A DNA stretch of 64,000 nt from Thalassotalea sp. PP2-459 (GCF_001913705.1 NZ_MKQD01000077.1:1-64000), one strand, 5' to 3'; shown: positions 1 to 8,729, counted from the first letter of the stretch. Made by a program: numbers and translations. The notes: a model not told the origin generated them from the sequence alone.

Positions 1-2
1 AA

Positions 3-87
3 CTAAACGCTTTTTGTTCAAGACGTGAGCAATGTCGCATGGTTATTCCATGTAAATTGCGAACAACGATGAAGAAATAGCGTTTAG
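3..87. repeat. Nested imperfect palindrome (intergenic repeat)
   Basis: Several inverted arms are nested around one centre: CTAAACGCT (3-11) with AGCGTTTAG (79-87), GTTC (16-19) with GAAC (61-64), GCAAT (29-33) with ATTGC (56-60), and ATGG (39-42) with CCAT (48-51). The arrangement would fold into one long stem-loop in DNA or RNA. The core GGTTATTCC (41-49) recurs inverted at 146-154. It has no coding potential. It looks like a dispersed intergenic element of the REP/MITE kind, but family membership cannot be shown from one window. Confidence 0.6.
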
Positions 88-142
88 CTCAACCCAAAGG
101 GCAGCGTTTTTTTGGTATTTATACGTCGTTATTGCTTTTTCA

Positions 143-157
143 TGTGGAATAACCACA
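143..157. repeat. Short inverted repeat related to the upstream palindrome
   Basis: TGTGG-AATAA-CCACA is a perfect 5-bp stem. Its core GGAATAACC is the reverse complement of the core of the palindrome at 41-49, so the two are probably inverted relatives of one repeat family. Confidence 0.4.
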
Positions 158-193
158 CATTAATCGCAATGCCTTGTCTAAATACCAATAAAC

Positions 194-231
194 TGCTGCA
201 AAAATAAGCGCGAAAGATCAACAGGCCCTAA
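194..231 (+). repeat. Intergenic repeat, copy 1 of 3
   Basis: This 38-bp stretch contains the core CGCGAAAGATCAACAG followed by GCCCTAA. It matches 22182-22219 at 35 of 38 positions, including the 14 bases before the core (TGCTGCAAAAATAA). A third copy of the core lies at 16693-16715. Here it is non-coding and sits upstream of the TPR gene. Confidence 0.75.
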
Positions 232-265
232 TCTTAATTTACAAAATATGGACAAAGGATAATAA

Positions 266-1240
266 ATGAAAGCGCTAATACTAATAATATGGTTTTCTTT
301 ATGCTCAGCAAGTGTTGCTTCAACAATGGAAAAAGTGGAGAAAGCATTAACTGAACAAGATATTGCGTTAGCTAAAACTGAATATTCAGCCTTGCCTGAT
401 GATGTTAAGCAAACTTTACCTGCTAAAATAGCCAAAGGGCGTTTACTTTTATCAAATGAAGATGGAGAGCCAGCATTTGATTATTTTGAAGTATTACAAG
501 AACAACACGCATCAAATGCGCAAGTTAATTACTATTTTTCAGTCAGTGCAATTATTATGGCTCAACAGGCAAGTATTTTTTCAAAGTTGGGCTATGCGGA
601 AGATTTTGTTGAATCGATAGAAAAAACATTAACCTTGAAACCTAACTATATTGAAGCACTTGATACGGCGATTGGTTTTTATTTACATGCGCCAGGTATT
701 GCTGGTGGAGATATAGATAAAGCAACACAATATGCGAAAAAACTATTAACAATTGCACCAGTGAAAGGGTATAAGCATCTTGCCACTATTTACCGAGCCA
801 ATGAAAAACCACAAGAAGCTTACAAAACACTAGCAGAAGGATTGGTGAAATACCCTGAAAGTAGTGAATTGTACTTCTATCGTGCAATAACAAGCATGGA
901 TGATAAAGCATGGCAAAAAGCACGCGAAGACTTCAAACTTGCCGTTAAATTTGCGCAAAACGATGAAGAAAAAACGAAAGCGCTTTATCAACAAGGTAAG
1001 TTAGCAGCAGAAACTGGTGAAGAGGTAGAAGTAGGTATTCATGCCTTGCAAAATAGCCAAGTAAAAAATAGTAAGCAGTATGAGAAATGGAGCCAATTAA
1101 GGTTAGCGCAGTTATACATGCATCAGAAAAAATATGATATAGCAGAAAAAACGTTAACGAGTATTGAGTTAAACGACGAAGAAAAACTAGCAGACAAGGT
1201 GAAAGAGCTTAAAAAGAAAATTAAAAAGTTAAAGAGCTAA
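266..1240 (+). CDS. Secreted tetratricopeptide-repeat protein
   Basis: This 324-residue protein has an N-terminal hydrophobic signal of about 19 residues ending near SVAST, so it is probably periplasmic. The rest is helical with TPR-like repeats, clearest around residues 125-150 (LKPNYIEALDTAIGFYLHA) and 165-230. It ends in a very Lys-rich tail. The ATG at 266 follows an AAGGA ribosome site, which supports this start. TPR proteins usually act as protein-protein scaffolds; no specific partner can be read from the sequence. It stands alone, between upstream intergenic repeats and a convergent enoyl-CoA isomerase-like gene 27 bases away. Confidence 0.8.
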   Translation: MKALILIIWFSLCSASVASTMEKVEKALTEQDIALAKTEYSALPDDVKQTLPAKIAKGRLLLSNEDGEPAFDYFEVLQEQHASNAQVNYYFSVSAIIMAQQASIFSKLGYAEDFVESIEKTLTLKPNYIEALDTAIGFYLHAPGIAGGDIDKATQYAKKLLTIAPVKGYKHLATIYRANEKPQEAYKTLAEGLVKYPESSELYFYRAITSMDDKAWQKAREDFKLAVKFAQNDEEKTKALYQQGKLAAETGEEVEVGIHALQNSQVKNSKQYEKWSQLRLAQLYMHQKKYDIAEKTLTSIELNDEEKLADKVKELKKKIKKLKS

Positions 1241-1267
1241 GTGATATTAGCTCTTTAGAGAACGTCG

Positions 1268-2005
1268 TTAATTAAAAAAACGTTGCAGTATTTGCTGGCA
1301 ATCGTTTGTTTGTATTAACCTTGAAAACTCTATAGCTTCTTGTTCAATTGCCTTAAGTACCTGTGGTTGTGTTGCTTGTTTAATTAAGCGTCGGCTTGTT
1401 TGAGTGGCATCTGCAGGTAGTTTCGCTATTTTTTCAGCCACTGCCAGTGCATCAGAAAGTAACGTTTCATCAGAGGTGATTTTATTAACTAAACCAATGT
1501 CGTGTGCGTATTGTCCACTAAACGTATCGCCCAGTACAAGTAATTCAAAAGCTTTGTTATGACCTAACTTTAGCGGTAATAAAGTGCTTGAAGCGGCTTC
1601 TGGACAAAGCCCTAACTGACTAAACGGTAGTTTTAATTTTGCGTCTTTTGTTGCGATAACATAATCACAATGAAGCAACATAGTGGTACCAATACCAACA
1701 GCGGGGCCTGCAACTGCAGCAATCAGAGGTTTGTTGAAATGTACTAGTGCTTTGACAAATTGAAAGGCAGCAAGGTCGTCATCATTAGCATGCTTAATGA
1801 AGTCAGCTAAATCGTTGCCGGCACAAAAGCAACTTTCGTTGCCTTGAATGAGTACACTATTCACTTTATCGTTCGTTGCAGCTGATGCGAGTAAATCACA
1901 CAATGTTAAATACATTTTTGAATTTAATGCATTTTTTTTGTCGAAGCGATTAATAGTGATGTGCAAAACATTATTTTGTAAATTTGAAAGAATTAAATTA
2001 TCCAT
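1268..2005 (-). CDS. Enoyl-CoA isomerase/hydratase family protein (ECI2/PECI-like)
   Basis: A crotonase-fold protein of 245 residues. The oxyanion-hole regions are visible as CFCAGNDLADF (about residue 60) and AAVAGPAVGIGTT (about 98). The two catalytic glutamates of classical enoyl-CoA hydratase are absent: the first falls on Thr in VGIGTTMLLHCDY and the second on Phe in LPFSQLGL. Instead it has CPEAASS, where the single catalytic Glu of peroxisomal-type delta3,delta2-enoyl-CoA isomerases lies. Isomerisation of unsaturated acyl-CoA in fatty-acid beta-oxidation is therefore the more likely role, though substrate is unknown. It stands alone on the minus strand, divergent from the copper chaperone gene. 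Confidence 0.85.
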   Translation of the reverse strand: MDNLILSNLQNNVLHITINRFDKKNALNSKMYLTLCDLLASAATNDKVNSVLIQGNESCFCAGNDLADFIKHANDDDLAAFQFVKALVHFNKPLIAAVAGPAVGIGTTMLLHCDYVIATKDAKLKLPFSQLGLCPEAASSTLLPLKLGHNKAFELLVLGDTFSGQYAHDIGLVNKITSDETLLSDALAVAEKIAKLPADATQTSRRLIKQATQPQVLKAIEQEAIEFSRLIQTNDCQQILQRFFN

Positions 2006-2073
2006 TTGAAATTAGCTTAGTTACAATGGCAGTATGAATATAATATGAGTATATAAAGGAAAGATAGCAAGCC

Positions 2074-2571
2074 ATGAATATTAGATTTTTCACAAAGACT
2101 TGTCAGAAATGGATGTCGGTGGCATTTGCCAGTGTGTTGGTATTATTAACGCATATTGCTCATGCAGATCAAAAAGTGACGATAGAAAATGGTTATATAC
2201 GAGCAACAATACCTGGTACTGATGTTTCATCTGCATATATGACGATTAGTAACCATAGTATGAAAAATAAAAAGCTAATTGGTGCAAGCAGTGATATTAG
2301 TTCTAGAATCGAGATTCACGAGCATCAAATGTCGGATGGCATGATGAAAATGCGTCAGCTTGATGCGATCGAAATTAACATGCATGACACAGTGACATTA
2401 CAGCCGTCAGGGTTACATTTAATGATTTTCGAACTTAAGGAGCCTTTAAGTGCCGGTGACAACGTTGCTTTAAGTTTGCATTTTGAAGGCGGAGAGCGTT
2501 TGGCTATTACATTACCGGTTGAAAGCATTAAACGGAAAAGCGAAAAAGCGCATCCACATAATCATCATTAG
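2074..2571 (+). CDS. Periplasmic copper chaperone PCu(A)C family protein
   Basis: A 165-residue exported protein with an N-terminal signal that ends near AHA (about residue 31). It carries the PCu(A)C copper-binding pattern: His and Met in EIHEHQMSDGMMKMRQ (about residues 84-99) and a later HLM in GLHLMIFE (about residue 128). The family delivers Cu(I) to the CuA centre of cytochrome c oxidase or handles periplasmic copper. A His-rich tail (HPHNHH) may add metal affinity. An AAGGA site lies upstream of the chosen ATG. The following DUF2333 gene begins 9 bases later, so the two are probably cotranscribed. Confidence 0.9.
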   Translation: MNIRFFTKTCQKWMSVAFASVLVLLTHIAHADQKVTIENGYIRATIPGTDVSSAYMTISNHSMKNKKLIGASSDISSRIEIHEHQMSDGMMKMRQLDAIEINMHDTVTLQPSGLHLMIFELKEPLSAGDNVALSLHFEGGERLAITLPVESIKRKSEKAHPHNHH

Positions 2572-2580
2572 GAGTGAGTT

Positions 2581-3573
2581 ATGAATCTTAACGTGTCAGT
2601 AAAAACCGTTACCTCCATCGTTGGCATTATTTGCCTAGCGCTTTACTTTTTAGGTGTTTATTGGAGTTTTGAGCCTGAAAAGTTAGACATTAGACAAGAG
2701 GTAATCGACGCGGCAAAAACTGAAAATGTATCCCCCGTTGTTGGTTATACCACAACCACTGCGTTAATAAGAGTGACAGAAACGATATTAAACAAGCCCG
2801 GTGGATATTTGGCTAATGATGCCTTACCGCCTTCAGTGTTTCTTGACAATATTCCTGCATGGGAATTTGGCGCGTTAGAAATGATCCGCGATATGGCGCT
2901 GGTAATGCGACAAGAGTTTAGTCGTTCTCAGTCGCAATCGGTTGAAAATACGCAATTAAAAATAGCACAGCCACAATTAAACATTGATCATACGAGCTGG
3001 GCAATGCCGAGTGCTGAAAATGAGTATCAAAAAGCCATTGATGCACTTTATATTTATCGTAAGCAACTCACTGAAGTTAACTCACAAGACGCACAATTTT
3101 ATGCCAGAGCAGATAATTTACGTGATTGGTTACAAGAAGTTACTAAACGTATGGGAAGTTACTCACAACGATTAAGTGCAAGTGTTGGACGCGAACAACT
3201 TAATACTGATTTAGCGGGTGATGATGTGGCAAGTCAATCAACCTACGCAAACCAGCAACAACAGGTAAAAACAAGTTGGTGGCAAATTGATAATGAATTT
3301 TATGAAGCGCGTGGCGCAAGTTGGGTGTTATTACACTTTTTAAAAGCGATTGAAATTGATTTTAATGATGTATTAGCAAAGAAAAATGCTAAAGTGAGTT
3401 TACAACAAATTATTCGTGAATTAGAGGCAAGCCAAGAAGCTATTTGGAGTCCGATGATTCTCAATGGCGACGGATTTGGCATTTTGGCAAATCACTCTTT
3501 AGTGATGGCTAATTATATATCGCGAGCTAATGCCGCACTTATCGATTTAAATGATTTATTAAGTCAGGGATAA
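2581..3573 (+). CDS. DUF2333 family membrane-anchored protein
   Basis: This 330-residue protein has one N-terminal membrane segment (about residues 9-29) followed by a soluble, helical, Gln-rich periplasmic region. The opening, with SFEPEKLDI directly after the membrane segment, and the conserved GYTTTTALIRV and LNKPGGYLANDALPPSV blocks are those of the DUF2333 family, common in Alteromonadales and Pseudomonas. No biochemical role is established. It lies between a copper chaperone (9-base gap) and an outer membrane barrel gene (4-base gap), which suggests one transcription unit connected with the envelope. Confidence 0.85.
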   Translation: MNLNVSVKTVTSIVGIICLALYFLGVYWSFEPEKLDIRQEVIDAAKTENVSPVVGYTTTTALIRVTETILNKPGGYLANDALPPSVFLDNIPAWEFGALEMIRDMALVMRQEFSRSQSQSVENTQLKIAQPQLNIDHTSWAMPSAENEYQKAIDALYIYRKQLTEVNSQDAQFYARADNLRDWLQEVTKRMGSYSQRLSASVGREQLNTDLAGDDVASQSTYANQQQQVKTSWWQIDNEFYEARGASWVLLHFLKAIEIDFNDVLAKKNAKVSLQQIIRELEASQEAIWSPMILNGDGFGILANHSLVMANYISRANAALIDLNDLLSQG

Positions 3574-3577
3574 ACCA

Positions 3578-4357
3578 ATGAATAAATTAATAGCAACCGC
3601 TATATCAACAATAATGTTTAGCTCATCAGTACAAGCAGATGCAATTGGCGTCTACTTAGGTGGTCATATATGGGACAACGAAGCATCTGGTGTATTTGGC
3701 GAAAGTGGCGGGCAAAGAAATTTTAATCTTAAAGATGAACAACAAGGTTCATTGTTTATTGCCGTAGAACATCCATTACCCTTTATTCCCAATGCGATGA
3801 TTTCGCAAACAGATTTCGCAACTAAAGGCGCGACTCAATTTGATTCAGACTTTGTGTTTGATGATTATACGTTTGAAGCGAATAATCAATTAAACGCAAA
3901 CTTTGATGTAAGCTATACCGACTATACCTTATATTATGAATTTTTTGATAATGGTCTGTTTTCGTTTGATCTCGGTATTACAGGGCGTGATTTTGACGGA
4001 GACGTTTCAGTCTCTGGGTTAGCTAACGTGTCTAACGATGGTACAACAACGACGACGCAAGTTACCGGCTCATTATCAACAGATGAAATAGTGCCCATGC
4101 TATATGCTTCTACCATCGTAGGTTTACCATTCACCGGAGTAAACGTATTTGCTCGAGGCAATTTTTTATCTTTGGATGATCACACGTTATATGATTATCA
4201 AGCAGGTGTTAGTTACGATGTTATTGATAATTTAGCGGTGGATGTTAGCCTAACTTTAGGTTATCGTGCTGTTAAGTTAGAGCTCGAAGACATCAATAAT
4301 TTATATGCTAATATTGAATTTGAAGGCATCTTTGCTGGAGCGATTGTACATTTTTAA
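3578..4357 (+). CDS. TIGR04219-type outer membrane beta-barrel protein
   Basis: A 259-residue protein with a signal peptide cleaved after VQA (about residue 20). Alternating hydrophobic/polar strands continue to a terminal strand that ends AGAIVHF, with the C-terminal Phe typical of outer membrane barrels. The opening GVYLGGHIWDNEASG and the layout match the TIGR04219 family of small barrels found in marine gammaproteobacteria. Function is unknown; pore or structural roles are possible. It is the last gene of the probable PCu(A)C-DUF2333-barrel unit and is followed by a hairpin at 4376-4410. Confidence 0.85.
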   Translation: MNKLIATAISTIMFSSSVQADAIGVYLGGHIWDNEASGVFGESGGQRNFNLKDEQQGSLFIAVEHPLPFIPNAMISQTDFATKGATQFDSDFVFDDYTFEANNQLNANFDVSYTDYTLYYEFFDNGLFSFDLGITGRDFDGDVSVSGLANVSNDGTTTTTQVTGSLSTDEIVPMLYASTIVGLPFTGVNVFARGNFLSLDDHTLYDYQAGVSYDVIDNLAVDVSLTLGYRAVKLELEDINNLYANIEFEGIFAGAIVHF

Positions 4358-4375
4358 GTATTCGCTAATAACGTA

Positions 4376-4410
4376 ATAACCATCTACCGCCTGCTTTGGT
4401 AGGTGGTTAT
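4376..4410 (+). terminator. Hairpin after the outer membrane barrel gene
   Basis: ATAACCATCTACC (4376-4388) pairs with GGTAGGTGGTTAT (4398-4410) over 13 positions with one G-U pair and a 9-base loop. There is no T tract after it, so it may be an RNA-stabilising or weak termination structure. The sequence from 4411 to 4577 is AT-rich and shows no gene. Confidence 0.5.
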
Positions 4411-4577
4411 CAAGTGTAAATTCTGTAATCGACATTAATCAATTACCTTTACGGCTTTTTGCTCAGACAAATAATGTTTGCCAAGCGGTATGTTGATGTT
4501 AATTGGCTAATTTTTAAAAAAATGTACAAAATCATCAAAGATTAAAATTTGTACGTGATCTTATGTTTTTTTTTCTG

Positions 4578-4583
4578 TATAAT
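4578..4583 (+). promoter_or_regulatory. -10 element of the rplM promoter
   Basis: A perfect TATAAT sits 150 bases before rplM, just before a GC-richer start region. No good -35 hexamer is seen at 17 bases; the hexamer there is GTGATC. Confidence 0.45.
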
Positions 4584-4609
4584 CCTGCGCTCCCTAACGT
4601 TACAATTTT

Positions 4610-4703
4610 GTTTATTAGGTTTTTCCCAAACCGTAAACAAAGGGCTCGATACTCGAAGGGGTACAGCGAAGTCTTATTGAACTGCAGCGTGAAGCTGTTT
4701 TTT
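4610..4703 (+). promoter_or_regulatory. Structured leader of rplM-rpsI, possible L13 autoregulation
   Basis: The 5' leader can form a hairpin from GTTTA (4610-4614) and GGTTT (4618-4622) with AAACC (4628-4632) and TAAAC (4634-4638). A terminator-like hairpin CAGC-GTGAA-GCTG (4685-4697) with six T (4698-4703) follows, 30 bases before the rplM start. Ribosomal protein operons are commonly controlled by such leaders; that this one binds L13 is inference. Confidence 0.4.
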
Positions 4704-4733
4704 AAGTAACATATTTAATATTGGGTTTTTCAA

Positions 4734-5162
4734 ATGAAAACTTTTGTAGCTAAGCCAGAAAGCGTAGAACGCGAATGGTTTTTAGTGGACGCTGAGAATA
4801 AAACTCTTGGTCGTATCGCTACTGAAATTGCTAGCCGTTTACGCGGTAAGCACAAGCCAGAATACACGCCTCACTGTGATACAGGTGACTACATCGTAGT
4901 TGTTAACGCAGAGAAAGTAAAAGTAACTGGTAACAAAGCGAAGGGTAAAATTTACTACTCGCACACAGAATTCCCTGGTGGTTTAAAGCAAATTAGTTTT
5001 GAAAAACTAATTGAAAAAGCGCCAGAGCGTGCGATTGAATTCGCTGTTAAAGGTATGCTTCCTAAAGGACCTTTAGGTCGTGAAATGTACCGCAAGTTAA
5101 AAGTGTATGCTGGCCCTGAGCACAAGCATGCTGCACAACAACCACAACCTTTGGAGCTGTAA
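4734..5162 (+). CDS. rplM: 50S ribosomal protein L13
   Basis: A 142-residue protein of the normal L13 length. It has the conserved [19 protein letters not shown] opening and the block [21 protein letters not shown] near the C-terminus. L13 is an early-assembly protein of the large subunit. It forms the usual two-gene operon with rpsI, which starts 3 bases after the stop. The gene is preceded by a TATAAT box and a long structured leader, and codon use is that of a highly expressed gene. Confidence 0.98.
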   Translation: MKTFVAKPESVEREWFLVDAENKTLGRIATEIASRLRGKHKPEYTPHCDTGDYIVVVNAEKVKVTGNKAKGKIYYSHTEFPGGLKQISFEKLIEKAPERAIEFAVKGMLPKGPLGREMYRKLKVYAGPEHKHAAQQPQPLEL

Positions 5163-5165
5163 GCA

Positions 5166-5558
5166 ATGGCTGATAATCAATATTACGGTACTGGTCGTCG
5201 TAAGAGCTCTACTGCTCGTGTGTTCATGAAAGCTGGTAGTGGTGCAATTACAATTAACAAGCGTGACATTACAGAATACTTTGCACGTGAAACTGCACGT
5301 ATGGTTGTTCGTCAACCTATCGATGTTGCAGAAGTAGCTGAAAAGTTTGACTTTAACATTACTGTTGCCGGTGGTGGTAGTACTGGTCAAGCGGGTGCAA
5401 TTCGTCACGGTATTACTCGTGCATTATTACAATATGATGAAACATTACGTAGCGAATTACGTAAAGCAGGTTTCGTTACTCGTGATGCACGTAAAGTTGA
5501 ACGTAAGAAAGTTGGTTTACATAAAGCACGTAAACGTCCACAATTTTCAAAACGTTAA
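5166..5558 (+). CDS. rpsI: 30S ribosomal protein S9
   Basis: A 130-residue protein, the normal S9 length. Conserved features are [14 protein letters not shown] at the start, the [15 protein letters not shown] segment and the basic tail [11 protein letters not shown], which reaches into the ribosomal P site and contacts tRNA. It is the second gene of the rplM-rpsI operon (3-base gap) and is followed within 20 bases by a strong intrinsic terminator. Confidence 0.98.
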   Translation: MADNQYYGTGRRKSSTARVFMKAGSGAITINKRDITEYFARETARMVVRQPIDVAEVAEKFDFNITVAGGGSTGQAGAIRHGITRALLQYDETLRSELRKAGFVTRDARKVERKKVGLHKARKRPQFSKR

Positions 5559-5572
5559 TTTATTACGTTATG

Positions 5573-5603
5573 CAAAAAAACCGGCTTTTGCCGGTTTTTT
5601 TTT
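5573..5603 (+). terminator. Rho-independent terminator of rplM-rpsI
   Basis: CCGGC-TTTT-GCCGG (5581-5594) flanked by seven A upstream and nine T downstream is a textbook intrinsic terminator, and could act in both directions. Confidence 0.92.
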
Positions 5604-5760
5604 GCCTATTACTTTTGCCTTAATGTTAGCTCTATCAATGATAGAGATGATAATAAATGCGTGCCCATTTAAGTTATACCAATTTGCCATGTAATTAACT
5701 TCGAAAACATCAGGTTAGTTTTAAAAACTCTCCTTAGCTTGATTTTCCCACCAGATTTGT

Positions 5761-5789
5761 TTGAATTCTTACAATAATACCGCTATGTT
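5761..5789 (+). promoter_or_regulatory. Possible sigma-70 promoter of the small unknown gene
   Basis: TTGAAT (5761-5766) and TATGTT (5784-5789) are separated by 17 bases and lie about 60 bases upstream of the ATG at 5851. Confidence 0.35.
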
Positions 5790-5850
5790 TGTATGGCGTG
5801 TTTACGCAAAAAAACTGCAAACACTTTGTGGTATTTGTAAGGAAGCAAAG

Positions 5851-6252
5851 ATGAAACATCGCTTGAGTTTCGGGCAATTTAATCTGCTTTCTAACAATAT
5901 TGTAGAAGTTGTAGTCGATGAAGGCATAGTGATGGATCTTGAAATGGTGGATGAATGTCATCATTTTATTCAATCAAGGTTTTGCAATAATTTTGCAATG
6001 CTTATTAATAAAGTTAATCACTATACTTATAGCTATGAAGCAAAACTAAGTGTTGCGTCTTATGCGCATTTAAAAGCGATAGCCTTTGTATATTATTCAA
6101 AAGAAGCACAACAAATATCGAATAATTTACAAGCATTACGTGCTATAGACAAATGGAATTGTCGTGTTTTTTCTGGGTTGGAGTTGGGGTGGCAGCAAGC
6201 CTACAATTGGTTACAGAGTGAGCTACAAACTGTAAAAATAAAAGTAGAATAA
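5851..6252 (+). CDS. Small conserved-looking protein of unknown function
   Basis: I do not recognise the family with certainty. The ATG at 5851, with AAGGA nine bases upstream, is preferred over the TTG at 5761; the product is 133 residues. It is cytosolic, with no signal or membrane segment. The order of short strands and helices (FGQFNLLSNNIVEVVVDEG, then ECHHFIQSRF, then FAMLINKVNHYTYS, then AIAFVYYS) resembles STAS/SpoIIAA-like folds. No phosphorylatable Ser motif can be pointed to. It stands alone between two terminators. Codon use matches its neighbours. Confidence 0.6.
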   Translation: MKHRLSFGQFNLLSNNIVEVVVDEGIVMDLEMVDECHHFIQSRFCNNFAMLINKVNHYTYSYEAKLSVASYAHLKAIAFVYYSKEAQQISNNLQALRAIDKWNCRVFSGLELGWQQAYNWLQSELQTVKIKVE

Positions 6253-6265
6253 ATCGTTAAAAGCG

Positions 6266-6294
6266 AAAGGCGACTAATTTTAGTCGCCTTTTTT
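6266..6294 (+). terminator. Rho-independent terminator after the unknown gene
   Basis: AAAGGCGACTA-ATTT-TAGTCGCCTTT followed by further T forms a long stable stem. On the other strand the T run is short, so it mainly serves the plus-strand gene, though it also lies just beyond the hemL stop. Confidence 0.88.
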
Positions 6295-6302
6295 CGTCGC
6301 TA

Positions 6303-7592
6303 TTAGTGTTTTGCTAACATAGCAAAACACTTTTCAGCCGCTGCAAGTGTTTTTGCAATATCTTCATCAGAATGTGCGGTTGATAAAAAGCTTGCCTCAA
6401 ATGCTGATGGCGCTAAATAAATGCCTTCTTCGAGCATTAGATGATAGAACCGTTTAAATATTTCACCGTCACATGCTGTGGCCTGTGAAAAGCTTGTTAT
6501 TTGCTGTTCTTCGGTAAAGAAAAAGCCAAACATTGCGCCTACGTAGTTGATAGATAACGGTATGTTATGACTATCAGCAGCAGCTTTAAACCCTTTAGCT
6601 AACGCTTCTGTATTAGCAGTAAGCTTCTCGTGCTTATTACCCTGGCTTAATTCCTGTAAAGAAGCTAAACCTGCTGCCATCGCAAGTGGGTTTCCAGAAA
6701 GCGTGCCTGCTTGATAAACTGGCCCTACTGGTGCGATGTAATCCATAATTTCTTTTTTACCACCAAAAGCACCAACTGGCATACCACCACCGATAACTTT
6801 TCCTAAAGTGGTTAAATCAGGGGTAATATTGTAATGAGCTTGAGCTCCACCTAATGCCACGCGAAAGCCTGTCATCACTTCATCGAAGATGAGTACAGAT
6901 TGATATTGATCACACACAACACGTAAGCCTTCAAGGAATCCTGCAACAGGTGGAATACAATTCATATTGCCTGCAACAGGCTCTACGATAATACAAGCGA
7001 TTTGATCGCCTATCTCGCTAAAGACTTGTTTAACTTGTTCTATATCGTTAAAACTCACTGTGATAGTGTGCTTAGCAAAATCTTCAGGGATCCCTGGTGA
7101 ATTTGGTACGCCCATGGTTAAAGCCCCTGAACCGGCTTTAACAAGCAGTGAGTCAGCGTGGCCATGATAGCAGCCTTCAAACTTTAAAATTTTATCTCTG
7201 CCGGTAAAGCCACGGGCTAAACGAATAGCACTCATGGTTGCTTCTGTACCTGAGCTCACCATGCGTAATTGCTCCATCGAAGGAACAATTTCACGTACTT
7301 TTTCTGCCATAGTGATTTCAATTTCGGTTGGGGCACCAAAACTAAGACCATTTTCAGCAGCTTCAATAACCGCCTTTTTAATCGCAGGGTGGTTATGACC
7401 TAAAATCATCGGGCCCCATGAGCCTACGTAATCGATGTATTTTTTACCATTTGCATCAAAGATATATGCGCCATCAGCATGTTCAATAAAGCATGGTGTG
7501 CCGCCTACACCATTAAAAGCACGAACGGGAGAATTTACGCCACCAGGAATAATTTGTTTTGCATGTTCGAAAAGTTGTTCTGATTTGTTCAT
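6303..7592 (-). CDS. hemL: Glutamate-1-semialdehyde 2,1-aminomutase
   Basis: A 429-residue PLP-dependent class III aminotransferase that converts glutamate-1-semialdehyde to 5-aminolevulinate in C5-pathway haem synthesis. Diagnostic segments are [12 protein letters not shown], the [18 protein letters not shown] cofactor region, CYHGHADS, and [18 protein letters not shown], in which the Lys near residue 265 binds PLP. Length is standard. On the minus strand it follows pyrB by 9 bases, so the two share a transcript. The nearby CLC and erpA genes recall the hemL-clcA-erpA order of enterobacteria. Confidence 0.97.
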   Translation of the reverse strand: MNKSEQLFEHAKQIIPGGVNSPVRAFNGVGGTPCFIEHADGAYIFDANGKKYIDYVGSWGPMILGHNHPAIKKAVIEAAENGLSFGAPTEIEITMAEKVREIVPSMEQLRMVSSGTEATMSAIRLARGFTGRDKILKFEGCYHGHADSLLVKAGSGALTMGVPNSPGIPEDFAKHTITVSFNDIEQVKQVFSEIGDQIACIIVEPVAGNMNCIPPVAGFLEGLRVVCDQYQSVLIFDEVMTGFRVALGGAQAHYNITPDLTTLGKVIGGGMPVGAFGGKKEIMDYIAPVGPVYQAGTLSGNPLAMAAGLASLQELSQGNKHEKLTANTEALAKGFKAAADSHNIPLSINYVGAMFGFFFTEEQQITSFSQATACDGEIFKRFYHLMLEEGIYLAPSAFEASFLSTAHSDEDIAKTLAAAEKCFAMLAKH

Positions 7593-7601
7593 ATCACGTC
7601 C

Positions 7602-8615
7602 TTAACCGGCTTTGTTGGTATACCAAGTGATCGGTTTTTCATATTTTGTTAGTGAATTTTCAACGCCAAGCGCCAATGCAAATAGTGCCATTCTTACCAG
7701 TACACCGTTCTGTGCTTGCCTAAAAATAGCGAGATTATCTAAATCATTTAGATCGGTATCTAATTCATTTGCCTCGGGCCTAGAATCTCTGGGTAATGGA
7801 TGCATTATTACGGTATGTGCTTGACAATACTGTTGGTATATATCGCGATTCAAACTAAAGTGGCCGCGGTATAGATCAGCCTCGCCAGGGCTGGCAAAAC
7901 GCTCTTGTTGGATACGTGTTTGGTAGATAACGTCGCAGTCAAGATTGCCTTCCACTGTATTCGTAAGGATGACTTTATGGCCTGCATTTTCAAGTGTAGC
8001 AATAACGTTATCAGGCATTTGAAGTGCATCTGGTGCAATCATTGTGACAGTAATATTGTTGTAAAGGCTCAGAAGTTTAGATAACGAATGTACCGTACGG
8101 CCATGCTTTAAATCACCCATTAAGGTGATGTGTAAACCATCTAATGTGCGCCCAAAAGGTTTCATTTCAGATTCAATGGTAAATAAATCTAATAATGCTT
8201 GTGTTGGGTGTTCGTTAGCGCCGTCACCACCATTAATTACCGGCACACTACTACCAGTAGCGAATTCGCTGACTGAGTGCATTTTTGGGTGACGCATAGC
8301 GATAACATCTGAATAACCACTAATGACTCGTGCGGTATCAAATAGTGATTCACCTTTACTTAACGATGAGTTTTCTTCGCCAACGGTTTCTCGAACAAAG
8401 CCTCCAAGCAAATTAAAGGCAGTACCAAAACTAACTCGTGTTCTCGTACTAGGTTCAAAAAAGAGGTTATTAAGGATGGCGCCTTCTAATACATGACACC
8501 GTTTTTGACGCATGGCATACGGCGCCATTTGTGCAGAGACAGTTAAGATTTTTGAAATAGCTTCACGATCAAATTGTGAAACTGAAAGGATATGGCTACC
8601 TTCGAAGGTCATCAT
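7602..8615 (-). CDS. pyrB: Aspartate carbamoyltransferase catalytic subunit
   Basis: A 337-residue transcarbamoylase that joins carbamoyl phosphate and aspartate in pyrimidine synthesis. The carbamoyl-phosphate motif FFEPSTRTR, the SLSKGES lysine loop, GDGANEHPTQALLDLFTI, GDLKHGRTVHSL and MHPLPRD are all present and are aspartate-type rather than ornithine-type. It is about 25 residues longer than the E. coli subunit, mainly at the C-terminus. No regulatory-chain gene (pyrI) is adjacent. An AGGAAAG site precedes ATG-ATG at the start. Cotranscription with hemL is implied by the 9-base gap. Confidence 0.94.
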   Translation of the reverse strand: MMTFEGSHILSVSQFDREAISKILTVSAQMAPYAMRQKRCHVLEGAILNNLFFEPSTRTRVSFGTAFNLLGGFVRETVGEENSSLSKGESLFDTARVISGYSDVIAMRHPKMHSVSEFATGSSVPVINGGDGANEHPTQALLDLFTIESEMKPFGRTLDGLHITLMGDLKHGRTVHSLSKLLSLYNNITVTMIAPDALQMPDNVIATLENAGHKVILTNTVEGNLDCDVIYQTRIQQERFASPGEADLYRGHFSLNRDIYQQYCQAHTVIMHPLPRDSRPEANELDTDLNDLDNLAIFRQAQNGVLVRMALFALALGVENSLTKYEKPITWYTNKAG

Positions 8616-8729
8616 AGTCTTTCCTAAGTAATGGAATGGTGTTTACTTTACGTGCGATATACACGAAAAAAATCCGCCGAAATATAGCACATTCAATGGA
8701 TATTTAGAATGAATAAACGCGTGCTTTTG

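Noticed and set aside
178-435. 85-residue minus-strand frame
   Set aside because: Its C-terminal part reads through the repeat copy at 194-231 and the rest is antisense to the TPR gene; no ribosome site.
5347-5694. Plus-strand frame overlapping rpsI
   Set aside because: It is a shifted frame of rpsI that runs through the terminator; composition is low complexity.
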